Below are positions 8,489 to 17,056 of a DNA stretch of 64,000 bases, piece by piece; position 1 is the first letter of the stretch; every line of letters begins with the position of its first letter. A program made the translations under genes and the position numbers. The notes beneath the pieces were generated by a model, which ran no database searches, was not told the origin of the DNA, and saw nothing but the letters and a program-made list of their open reading frames with translations. This stretch comes from Rhodospirillaceae bacterium (lineage in GTDB: Bacteria; Pseudomonadota; Alphaproteobacteria; UBA8366; Aestuariispiraceae), in assembly GCA_002709955.1 (NCBI GenBank), contig PAQY01000012.1:319679-383678 (forward strand), in the 5' to 3' direction.

Positions 8489-10951
8489 CTAGCCGTCTGC
8501 GCGCAGGCGGGGATTGTCCGGATCGAAGGGGCTTTCTTCCACAACGGTACAGCGATGGACGTTGCCCAGGATTTCGATTTCCAGTTCCGTGCCGGGCTTG
8601 GTCAGGTCCGGGCGGATCATGGCCAGCGCCAGGGATTTTTCCAGCCGGAAACCATAATTGCCCGATGTGCAGCGACCCACGACATCCCCGTTCAAGGTGA
8701 TCGGGTTTGATCCCAATGCGTCGGCATCGGTCGTGTCATGCACTTCCAGCGTTGTGAAGGCCCATTTGATGCCCCGGTCTTTCCAGGCCGCCAGGGCGTC
8801 GCGGCCCAGGAAATCGCCCTTATCCAGATGAACAAAGCGATCCAGGCCGGATTCCAACGCCGCATATTCAATGGAAAGCTCACGGCCTGGCAGGCGATAG
8901 GATTTTTCGATGCGCAGGCAGTCCATGGCGCGGATCCCAAAGGGCTTGATCCCCAGATCAGCACCCGCCGCCATCAGCTTGTCAAAGATATGGACCTGGT
9001 ATTCGATCGGGTGATGCAATTCCCAGCCTAATTCACCAACAAAGTTGACGCGCGCTGCCCGGCAGGGGGCGTTGCCGACATCGATATTCTGGCTGGACAG
9101 CCAGGGGAAGGCCTTGTTGGAGAAATCCGTGCGCGGGCTGACACGCTGCATCAGGGTGCGGGCCTTGGGACCTGCGATAACCAGAACACCCATGGAATTG
9201 GTCAGGCTATCGAACCGAACCGAACCGTCGGTTGGCATATGCTTCTTGATCCAGTCATGGTCCAGACGCTGATACGCCCCGGCCGATACGATATAGAAGC
9301 TGGGATCGCCGGTCATGTAGTCCGGTTCTTCCCGAAGGATGGTGAATTCCGAATGCACGCCGCCACGAACGCTCAGTGAATGGGCAAGGCCCAGCCGACC
9401 GATCTTTTTGGGCAGTTTGTTGGCGACCAGATGGTCCAGGAAGGCCTCTGCCCCGGGGCCGGAAATCCGGCATTTAGCAAAACCGGTCATATCCAGGATA
9501 CCAACATTATCCATGACATTCTTGCATTCCAGCCCGACAGCATCGTGCCAGTTCGACCGCCGGAACGACCAATGGTCCTGCTGCGGCATGCCTTCAGGCG
9601 CATAGAAATTGGCGCGTTCCCAGCCAAAGCTGGCACCGAATACCGCGCCCAGGTCTTTCAGGCGGTCATAGATCGGCGTGCGACGCAGCGGGCGCGCGGC
9701 GGGGCGTTCTTCGTCTGGATAGTGGGTGATGAAGACATGGTTATAGGCTTCTTCATTCTTTTCCACCAAATAGGATTTGGTCGCGTAATCCCCAAAACGA
9801 CGGGGATCAACGCCCAGCATGTCGATGGTGGGTTCGCCTTCGACAATCCATTCGGCTAATTGCCAGCCCGCACCACCGGCGGCGGTGATGCCGAAGCTGT
9901 GGCCCTCTGACAGCCAGAAGTTTGGGCGGTCCCAGGCCGGTCCGATGATGGGATTGCCGTCAGGCGTATAACAGATTGCGCCGTTATAGACTTTCTTGAC
10001 GCCCACTTCGCCAAAAGCGGGGACGCGGAACATCGCGCCTTCGATATGGGGTTCCAGCCGGTCCAGGTCTTCCTGGAACAACTCGTATTCACACTCCGCC
10101 GACGGGCCGTCGACATAACAGGCGGGCGCACCTTTTTCATAGGGGCCCAGAATCAGGCCGCCTTTTTCCTGGCGCATATACCACTGATTATCAGAATCCC
10201 GCAGCACACCCAGTTCTGGCAGGCCCTGGTCCTTGCGGGCAACCAGATCGGGGTGGTCGTCTGTTACGATATACTGGTGTTCCACCGGGACGACCGGAAT
10301 GTCCAGGCCAACCATTGCACCGGTCTGGCGGGCAAAGCTGCCTGTTGCGGAGATGATGTGTTCACAGGTAATCGTACCCTTGTCGGTATGGACGCACCAT
10401 TCGCCAGACGGGGTGCGGGTAATGGCGGTCACCGCAGTGTTCCGGTGGATCGTCGCCCCACGGGATCGTGCCCCCTGTGCCAAGGCCATGGTCAGGTCGG
10501 CTGGTTGGATATAACCGTCATCGGGGTGCTGGATCGCACCGACCAGGCCGTCGATATTGCACAGCGGCCAGATTTCCTTGACCTGTTTTGGGGTCAGAAA
10601 TTCGACATTGATACCGATTGTTGCCGCCACACCGGCATATTGGCGGTATTCGTCCATTCGGTCCTGAGTCTGTGCCAGACGGATATTGGATACCTTGGCA
10701 AAGCCGACATCCTGGCCGGTCTCTTTTTGGAGCTCCTGATAGAAATCCACAGAATATTTGTGAACCTGACCGACGGAATAGCTCATATTAAACAGGGGCA
10801 GCAGGCCCGCCGCATGCCAGGTAGACCCGGATGTCAGCTCTTTGCGTTCCAACAGCACGACATCGCTCCAGCCCTTTTTGGCCAGATGATACAATGCGGA
10901 AACGCCAACAACGCCCCCTCCAATAACGACAACCCGTGCGTGGCTTTGCAT
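8489..10951 (-). CDS. FAD-dependent oxidoreductase, dimethylglycine/sarcosine dehydrogenase type
   Basis: An 820-residue two-part enzyme. The N-terminal DAO domain has the dinucleotide motif VVVIGGGVVGVSALYHL (7-23) and the motif GSTWHAAGL, whose His (H46) carries the covalent flavin in dimethylglycine dehydrogenases. From about residue 430 there is a GcvT/aminomethyltransferase domain that passes the released methyl to tetrahydrofolate. Likely substrates are dimethylglycine or sarcosine. The ATG at 10951 is preferred to an upstream TTG. An MttB-family methyltransferase gene 1.4 kb away supports a role in methylated amine or betaine breakdown. The exact substrate is inferred. Confidence 0.85.
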   Translation of the reverse strand: MQSHARVVVIGGGVVGVSALYHLAKKGWSDVVLLERKELTSGSTWHAAGLLPLFNMSYSVGQVHKYSVDFYQELQKETGQDVGFAKVSNIRLAQTQDRMDEYRQYAGVAATIGINVEFLTPKQVKEIWPLCNIDGLVGAIQHPDDGYIQPADLTMALAQGARSRGATIHRNTAVTAITRTPSGEWCVHTDKGTITCEHIISATGSFARQTGAMVGLDIPVVPVEHQYIVTDDHPDLVARKDQGLPELGVLRDSDNQWYMRQEKGGLILGPYEKGAPACYVDGPSAECEYELFQEDLDRLEPHIEGAMFRVPAFGEVGVKKVYNGAICYTPDGNPIIGPAWDRPNFWLSEGHSFGITAAGGAGWQLAEWIVEGEPTIDMLGVDPRRFGDYATKSYLVEKNEEAYNHVFITHYPDEERPAARPLRRTPIYDRLKDLGAVFGASFGWERANFYAPEGMPQQDHWSFRRSNWHDAVGLECKNVMDNVGILDMTGFAKCRISGPGAEAFLDHLVANKLPKKIGRLGLAHSLSVRGGVHSEFTILREEPDYMTGDPSFYIVSAGAYQRLDHDWIKKHMPTDGSVRFDSLTNSMGVLVIAGPKARTLMQRVSPRTDFSNKAFPWLSSQNIDVGNAPCRAARVNFVGELGWELHHPIEYQVHIFDKLMAAGADLGIKPFGIRAMDCLRIEKSYRLPGRELSIEYAALESGLDRFVHLDKGDFLGRDALAAWKDRGIKWAFTTLEVHDTTDADALGSNPITLNGDVVGRCTSGNYGFRLEKSLALAMIRPDLTKPGTELEIEILGNVHRCTVVEESPFDPDNPRLRADG

Positions 10952-11507
10952 GATGAAAGAGACCCTTCCCAATGGACCTAAAGATCCGGTCGATCTTTTC
11001 GGTTCGTGTGCTGTTTACGATGCGCAGAATGTTGAATACGGTTGGATATCGCTTTCACGTTTGCGACGTTCACACCAAATCCTACGCCACATATCGGCCA
11101 ATTCTCAAACCATTCGCCCTGCAACCGCGTTGTTGAAACGCGCAGGCAACAGCTGTAATTCGTAAGGCGACATGCGGTGCTTCTGAAATGGGTAGTTCTA
11201 TCTATGGGTGGTGTGTCGATTTGCGGAGACTAAGGGGCTGGAATTTTTGTCTAAAGGCGGTTTTATCGATTTTCTGCCACAAAAATAACCACATTAAAAT
11301 CATGGTTAATATATTGTGTATCATTCATTATAATATTTAAAGTATAATGCTGGTTGATTTCGCAACACAGTTGGAATAGGTTTTTCGGGGAGGGGTAACA
11401 CAATCACCCTGAATATGTATTGGATATGGTTTATCGCTTTTTCGGGCAGTATGCTCGAAAACGACGTGTGTGGGACACGACGTTAGGGTTTTGTATTGTC
11501 GAGGTGA
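10952..11507. other. Intergenic region between divergent flavoprotein and PAS-protein genes
   Basis: No convincing gene is present in these 556 nt. The left half has normal GC. From about 11270 the DNA becomes AT-rich, with TATAAT words at 11329-11334 and 11343-11348 but no well-spaced -35 box. It probably contains the divergent promoters for the flavoprotein and the PAS-domain gene. GAGGTG at 11501-11506 is the likely ribosome-binding site of the latter. Confidence 0.5.
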
Positions 11508-12152
11508 ATGCAATCAATGGTACATGTAAGTCAAACAGTGCCAAAAGTTGGGAATGGAAACGACGCTGGCGTTCTGGATGCCTTTCTGAAGGGTGATGCC
11601 AATACCGTTTTTTCACACTTTCAGTCTCAGGATCATCAGCCATTAATGCTGGCCTGGGCACCTGATAAGGATATCCTGCCCAACATGATGATGCAGCGTT
11701 TCTATGAGGCCTGGTCGGAAATGCCCGGTCATGATGAAAACGCTGTTCCCAATGTCGATGATTTCGATGTTTTTAAATTTCGCGCCGCAATGGGATTCAT
11801 GGTTTATATGGATGTCATAGACGATGGGAATGATTTTCAATTCCGGGTTTTCGGCAGTCGTATCGTTGATATCATTGGGTTTGATTGGACAGGGCGACTG
11901 GTGTCTGACCTGCCGGCCAGTCCCTCCTGTCGTGCGTATCTTTTGACCTGCTATCGCGCCATACTTCAGTGCAAGAAGCCCCTGTATACCAAACATCGAT
12001 TGCGCAAAGCTGACGCGGCGGTTGACTGGGAACGGTTTCTTGTGCCCCTGGGCGATGCCTCTGCATCCGTTTCGCGGATTCTGGGCCTCAGCATCCCGAT
12101 CCTGGTTTCCCCTGAATATGGTCAAGGTGACCATTCCAGCTTTTCATTTTGA
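11508..12152 (+). CDS. PAS_5-like domain protein of unknown function
   Basis: A 214-residue soluble protein resembling the PAS_5 (PF07310) family common in Alphaproteobacteria: a region around 75-125 of the type FKFRAAMGFMVYMDV...FRVFGSRIVDIIG, followed by a stretch that ends in a short beta hairpin. These proteins are single-domain putative sensors without an output domain. A second member lies at 56907-57485. The start may instead be the ATG at 11517, which has better spacing from GAGGTG. It precedes the MttB-family gene on the same strand, but 188 nt apart. Function is unknown. Confidence 0.6.
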   Translation: MQSMVHVSQTVPKVGNGNDAGVLDAFLKGDANTVFSHFQSQDHQPLMLAWAPDKDILPNMMMQRFYEAWSEMPGHDENAVPNVDDFDVFKFRAAMGFMVYMDVIDDGNDFQFRVFGSRIVDIIGFDWTGRLVSDLPASPSCRAYLLTCYRAILQCKKPLYTKHRLRKADAAVDWERFLVPLGDASASVSRILGLSIPILVSPEYGQGDHSSFSF

Positions 12153-12340
12153 TATCTGTTTTCGGACTGGTTACGGACCGAATGACGCGGCTTGACGATA
12201 AGTAAGTCGCGATTTCGAACGTCTGAACCGACAGGGCGCGCGATAACGTGCCCATACGGTTCGGTTGTTGGCGGCAGGGCAATCCTGACACAGCGGCAAG
12301 ACAGTCGTGGTTGGTCGATAAGTCATCCTTAAGGGTGACG

Positions 12341-13963
12341 ATGAAAGGGATGATGATGGGTGACAATTTGCTCGATACGTCGGCTGGCGCAGGGTCTGCG
12401 ACAGATGCAGGTACAGAGTCCGGCGCACGGCGTCATGGGCGCGGCGGTGGCAGCGGTCGCGCAGCCCGTCAGGCAGCACGCGCCACCGGTGACACGGGTG
12501 CGCCCGCCTACATCACCCGCAAGATCGGATACTTCAATCTACTGGATGAAGAAGGGCTGGATCTGATTGAACGGAATGCAGATACCGTCCTGGAAGAAAT
12601 CGGCCTGGATTTTCGCGGTGACGAGGAAGTCCTGCAGATGTGGCGCGATCAGGGCTGTGATGTGCAGGGCGAACGGGTTCATTTCCCCAAAGGTCTGTGC
12701 AAAAAGCTTATTCAGGATACGGCCCCGTCGCTGATTACCCAGCATGCACGCAACCCCGCCCGCACCGTTAAGATGGGGGAGGGGAACACGGTTCTGGTCC
12801 CGGCCTATGGCCCCCCCTTCGTGCGTGACCTGGACAGAGGTCGTCGCTATGGCACGATCGAGGACTTCCGTAATTTCGTGAAATTGGCGTATATGTCGAC
12901 CGGCCTGCATCATTCTGGCGGTACGGTATGCGAACCTGTCGATATTCCCGTGAACAAGCGTCACCTGGATATGGTGTACAGCCATATGCGCTGGTCCGAC
13001 AAACCGTTCATGGGGTCGGTCACGGCACCGGAACGGGCGCAAGATTCCGTTGATATGTGCAAGATCCTGTTTGGTGCGGATTTCGTTGATCAGAATTGCG
13101 TGGTGATCAATCTGATCAATGCGAATTCTCCCATGGTCTGGGATGATACGATGCTGGGTGCCTTGAAGGTCTATGCCCGCAACAATCAGGCAACGGTAAT
13201 CTCTCCCTTCATTCTGGCTGGCGCGATGAGCCCGGTCACGGTGCTGGGGACGTTGACACAGCTTTATGCTGAGGCTTTGGCCGGGATGGCGCTGACGCAG
13301 GTGGTTCGGCCCGGCGCACCGACAATCTTTGGTACGTTCGCATCGTCTATTTCCATGCAGTCGGGCGCGCCGACCTTTGGCACACCGGAACCGTCGCTGG
13401 TGCTGTATGGGGCGGCACAATTGGCGCGGCGTCTGGGCGTTCCGTTCCGCTCTGGCGGTGGTTTCACCGCATCCAAGATTGCCGATGCCCAGGCAGCATA
13501 TGAATCTGCCAATACATTGCAGACTGCGGCTTTGGGCGGTGTGAATTTCATGCTGCACACGGCGGGCTGGCTGGAAGGCGGGCTGTCGATGGGATACGAA
13601 AAATTTGTCATGGACGCGGACCAGGCGGCCATGCTTGTGCGTCTGCTGGACGGTGTGGATATGACAGAAAACGGTCAGGCCATGGATGCCATCCGCGAGG
13701 TTGGGCCTGGCATGCATTATCTGGGCTGTAACCACACCCAGCGGAATTTCGAAACCGCCTTCTATCGCTCCCCTCTGGCCGACAACAATTCCTATGAGCA
13801 GTGGGAGGCGGAAGGCAGCCAGGATATGAACCAGCGGGCAAATGCGCGCTGGAAGAAGATGTTGAACGATTACATTCCCCCGGCCATCGACCCCGCAGTT
13901 GACGAGGCCCTGTTGGATTTCATCAAACAACGCAAAGAGTCCATGCCCGACGCCAGCTATTAG
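12341..13963 (+). CDS. Trimethylamine methyltransferase family protein (MttB-like)
   Basis: A 540-residue member of the MttB superfamily of corrinoid-dependent methyltransferases. A basic, glycine-rich leader (about 25-55) precedes the TIM-barrel domain starting near YITRKIGYFNLLDEEGLDLI. There is no in-frame TAG, so this is the non-pyrrolysine branch, whose studied members demethylate glycine betaine or other quaternary amines. The ATG at 12341 follows AAGGG; starts at 12350, 12353 or 12356 are also possible. No corrinoid protein (MttC-type) is in the window. With the dimethylglycine dehydrogenase-like gene it may form part of a betaine or methylamine pathway. Confidence 0.82.
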   Translation: MKGMMMGDNLLDTSAGAGSATDAGTESGARRHGRGGGSGRAARQAARATGDTGAPAYITRKIGYFNLLDEEGLDLIERNADTVLEEIGLDFRGDEEVLQMWRDQGCDVQGERVHFPKGLCKKLIQDTAPSLITQHARNPARTVKMGEGNTVLVPAYGPPFVRDLDRGRRYGTIEDFRNFVKLAYMSTGLHHSGGTVCEPVDIPVNKRHLDMVYSHMRWSDKPFMGSVTAPERAQDSVDMCKILFGADFVDQNCVVINLINANSPMVWDDTMLGALKVYARNNQATVISPFILAGAMSPVTVLGTLTQLYAEALAGMALTQVVRPGAPTIFGTFASSISMQSGAPTFGTPEPSLVLYGAAQLARRLGVPFRSGGGFTASKIADAQAAYESANTLQTAALGGVNFMLHTAGWLEGGLSMGYEKFVMDADQAAMLVRLLDGVDMTENGQAMDAIREVGPGMHYLGCNHTQRNFETAFYRSPLADNNSYEQWEAEGSQDMNQRANARWKKMLNDYIPPAIDPAVDEALLDFIKQRKESMPDASY

Positions 13964-14247
13964 GGCATTTGGGTTGTCTATAGGATTATAGTCGGATACC
14001 TGCAGTTTGCGCCATAATTGGTGCATTCTGTAGGCCCTTTGCCTGGGCATTCTCTCAGGTTTCGTCTTTTTTTGTTTTTTTATTACTGATATTTTGTAAA
14101 AAATTTCATCGTCTCAGTTTTTTGCAACTTTGTATGATACACTGGCTATTATCCGTTGGTGGTTTGAATTCAATTTTATCGTTATTATGTTGGTGTATTA
14201 TAAATTTTAATTGTTCTTATTTTGTTTCAAGATAAAAGGGCGAATAA

Positions 14248-15108
14248 ATGCTGTTGAGTGAAGACGATACAATTGATTTGAAACGGTCCGTAAAAATTTT
14301 GGAAACACCCGGTGTGGCTGCAAGGATTTCGGCTGTTATTGGTACGCCAATTGATGGGGCCCTAAAGCGCCTTCCTGATGGGGCGCAAGAAAAAATAACA
14401 AAGGCGGTCACAGTCTCACTGGATCAAGCAATGAAAGCCGCATTGATGACGATGCGAGATCCAGAGCAGCGAGAATCTTCTGATTGGATTCATATGGGGC
14501 TCGCGACAACCAGTGGCGCCGTAGGAGGATTCTTCGGTTTGGCGGCGCTGGCTGTCGAATTACCTATTACAACTGTGATCATTTTGCGTTCTATCGCTGA
14601 TATCGCGCGGGCGGAGGGTGAAAAAGTCGATGAAGTGGACGTGATCATGGCTTGTATGGAAGTCTTCGCCTTAGGATCCACGAAAAATTCATCCGATGAT
14701 GCAGCAGAAAGTGGATATTATGCTGTTCGCGTAGGGCTTTCGAAAATGGTCAATGAAGCGGCTGCCCAGATCGCAAAATCGGGTGTTCAGAATGAAATAC
14801 CATCGGCCCTTATGCGGGTGATTTCAGCAATTGGCGCGCGGTTTGGGGTGGTCGTAAGTCAAAAGGCTGCAGCTCAGATTCTTCCGATTATCGGGGCGGC
14901 TGGTGGTGCCGGAATTAATGCGATTTTTATGGATCATTACCAGAGTATGGCGCGTGGGCACTTCACAGTTCGACGTCTTGAACGAACCTATGGCAAAGAC
15001 GTGATCCGCCAAAAATACAACGAACTTGCTGAAGAATTTCGACATAAGAAATCGTTTAAGGAGGCGAGTGGCACAACAAATGACCTAACGCCAGGTAGCG
15101 CTGTATAG
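14248..15108 (+). CDS. EcsC family protein
   Basis: A 286-residue protein of the EcsC family (PF12787). A small-residue, glycine-rich hydrophobic part at about 85-120 (TSGAVGGFFGLAALAVELPI) and a second one near 210-230 (IIGAAGGAGINAIFMDHYQ) suggest membrane association. The name comes from a Bacillus gene next to an ABC transporter; the biochemical role is not known. It stands alone behind a 284-nt AT-rich gap with a T-rich run at 14067-14082. Start supported by AAGGGCGA upstream of ATG. Confidence 0.72.
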   Translation: MLLSEDDTIDLKRSVKILETPGVAARISAVIGTPIDGALKRLPDGAQEKITKAVTVSLDQAMKAALMTMRDPEQRESSDWIHMGLATTSGAVGGFFGLAALAVELPITTVIILRSIADIARAEGEKVDEVDVIMACMEVFALGSTKNSSDDAAESGYYAVRVGLSKMVNEAAAQIAKSGVQNEIPSALMRVISAIGARFGVVVSQKAAAQILPIIGAAGGAGINAIFMDHYQSMARGHFTVRRLERTYGKDVIRQKYNELAEEFRHKKSFKEASGTTNDLTPGSAV

Positions 15109-15301
15109 TCTGTTGTGTGATCTGGCTTTAATATCAGATTCGGCAAATCTGATTGGCATAAATCAAACAGGGTTAAAAAATTAACTATATTATCAATGAT
15201 TAAGCCCGGATTTGCGTTGCGGTTTGCCTAATTTTTAACCCCCTTGAACAGAATCTTGTAATAGGCTTAGATTTCTAAGAATGCTCATTTCTGTGGGGAA
15301 A

Positions 15302-15529
15302 ATGGGGCCGGAAATGGTAACCAAAAACGATCAGATTTCAGAAGTTCGTGACAAGCTGTCGTTGGAGCTGGGGCATGAACTGGCCGACAGCCTGGTGCGG
15401 GCGGGTCGGTTGCGGGGCGTCTATAGTCTGGACATGCAATTGGCGATCAGCGATGGCCTGGAAGGCTTAAGTTCTGAAAAGCGCCGCAAGGTTCTGGATC
15501 TGCTGGATACCTTAATGCCCAAGAAATAA
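15302..15529 (+). CDS. Small conserved-looking hypothetical protein
   Basis: A 75-residue soluble, charged protein, predicted all-helical, with KLSLELGHELADSLVRAGRL in the first half and a C-terminal helix RRKVLDLLDTL. I do not recognise a family. The ATG at 15302 has GGGGA 3-8 nt upstream; alternatives are 15281 and 15314. It lies 143 nt before glmU on the same strand. Codon use is like that of the housekeeping genes, so it is likely real. Confidence 0.55.
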   Translation: MGPEMVTKNDQISEVRDKLSLELGHELADSLVRAGRLRGVYSLDMQLAISDGLEGLSSEKRRKVLDLLDTLMPKK

Positions 15530-15672
15530 TCGGCATCCCCTGTAAAATATTGTAACAATCCGACATGGCTTGAAATACCTTGTGACTTGGCCCAAGCCTT
15601 GGTCTATGGCAGGTATTCTGCCTACACGATGTAGAATCGTTTCCGGAACTACTGCAACCTTGGTTTCGCCCT

Positions 15673-17028
15673 ATGTCTGAACATCCGATTGCCGCCGTGA
15701 TCCTTGCCGCCGGGAAGGGCACACGCATGAAATCTGCCCGCCCGAAGGTGCTGCATGAAATTGCAGGCAAATCGCTGGTTGGGCATTTGTTGGCGGCAAT
15801 AGAGCATCTGGGCGCGGAACAATGCGCGGTGGTTGTCGGCCCGGATATGGACAGTGTGACCCAGGCGGTGGCACCCGTCCCGACCGTCCTTCAAAAAGAA
15901 CAGTTGGGCACTGCGGATGCCCTGAAGGCGGCGCGGCCGGTTTTGGAAACAGTCAAACGTGGCACTGTTCTGGTCGTGTTTGGCGACACGCCTTTTATTG
16001 CGCCCCAGACCCTGGCTGCGATGGTTGAGGCGCGTGAGGCTGGTGCGGCAGTTGTCGTGCTGGGGTTCAACCCCGAAGATCCAGGCGCGTATGGCCGGTT
16101 GGTTGTTGATCCTTCGGGCGACCTGCAGGCGATTGTCGAATACAATGATGCTGATGATGCGACCCGCAAGATCGGCCTGTGCAATTCCGGCGTAATGGCG
16201 ATTGACGCCGCGCGCGTGTTCGATCTGGTGGATCGCATCGGCAATGACAATGTGAAGGGCGAATATTACCTGACCGATATTGTCGCCATCGCCCGTGCAC
16301 AGGATTTGTCCTGTCGCGTCATTCTGGCGCAAGAGGAAGAGTTACGGGGGATCAATTCCCGCAGCGAATTGGCGACTGCTGAGGCGCAATGGCAGGCCCG
16401 TGCCCGCGTGGCAGCGATGGATGCCGGGGTGACATTGCAGGACCCTCAGACGGTTTATTTTTCCTGGGATACCGTGCTGGGCCAGGACGTTACCATCGGT
16501 CAGAATGTCGTCTTTGGTCCCAATGTCGTGGTTGAAGGCGATGTAACCATCAAGGCCTTCAGTCATATGGAAGGCTGTGTCATTCGACGGGGCGCGGTGG
16601 TGGGTCCCTATGCGCGGCTGCGCCCGGGCGCTGATATCGGTGAGGACGCGCGGATCGGCAATTTTGTCGAGGTGAAGAATGCAACATTCGCAGCAGGGGC
16701 CAAGGCGAACCATCTCAGCTATATCGGCGATGCCACTGTTGGTGAACGCGCCAATATCGGGGCTGGCACCATTACCTGCAATTATGATGGATACCTGAAG
16801 CATCAAACCGTCATTGGGGCGGAGGCCTTTATCGGCTCCAACAGTGCCCTGGTTGCGCCGGTAACAATTGGGGAGCGTGCGACCATTGGTGCGGGGTCCA
16901 CAATCACCCGCACGGTAGCGCCTGATGCCTTGTCCATTGCCCGGGGCGACCAGCGGGACCTGCCCGGCCTGGCCGCCAAATTGCGCGCCCGCCTGAAGGC
17001 GCGTAAAGAGGCGCTGAAGAAAACCTGA
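15673..17028 (+). CDS. glmU: Bifunctional UDP-GlcNAc pyrophosphorylase / glucosamine-1-phosphate acetyltransferase
   Basis: GlmU makes UDP-GlcNAc for peptidoglycan and lipopolysaccharide. The N-terminal uridyltransferase domain has LAAGKGTRMKS (11-21). The C-terminal left-handed beta-helix starts at about 250 and has hexapeptide repeats; its catalytic His is in AKANHLSYIGDA, followed by GAGTITCNYDG. Length (451) is typical. It is followed 28 nt later by glmS, so the two steps from fructose-6-phosphate to UDP-GlcNAc that flank GlmM are encoded together. Confidence 0.96.
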   Translation: MSEHPIAAVILAAGKGTRMKSARPKVLHEIAGKSLVGHLLAAIEHLGAEQCAVVVGPDMDSVTQAVAPVPTVLQKEQLGTADALKAARPVLETVKRGTVLVVFGDTPFIAPQTLAAMVEAREAGAAVVVLGFNPEDPGAYGRLVVDPSGDLQAIVEYNDADDATRKIGLCNSGVMAIDAARVFDLVDRIGNDNVKGEYYLTDIVAIARAQDLSCRVILAQEEELRGINSRSELATAEAQWQARARVAAMDAGVTLQDPQTVYFSWDTVLGQDVTIGQNVVFGPNVVVEGDVTIKAFSHMEGCVIRRGAVVGPYARLRPGADIGEDARIGNFVEVKNATFAAGAKANHLSYIGDATVGERANIGAGTITCNYDGYLKHQTVIGAEAFIGSNSALVAPVTIGERATIGAGSTITRTVAPDALSIARGDQRDLPGLAAKLRARLKARKEALKKT

Positions 17029-17056
17029 ACCTTTCATTCTGGAAAGACGATAATTT

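Noticed and set aside
10046-10981. 311-codon plus frame opposite the flavoprotein gene
   Set aside because: Complementary frame of a strongly conserved enzyme; no start signal.
12341-13963. Pyrrolysine-type MttB with amber codon
   Set aside because: There is no in-frame TAG and no pyl genes; the non-pyrrolysine branch explains the gene.
12539-14050. Long open frame (503 codons) on the minus strand opposite the MttB-family gene
   Set aside because: It is antisense to a clear gene, its composition (rich in His, Arg, Gln) is typical of a shadow frame and there is no ribosome-binding site.
15131-15151. Hairpin CAGATT-CGGCA-AATCTG after the EcsC gene as terminator
   Set aside because: The stem has only 6 bp, is AT-rich and no T run follows.
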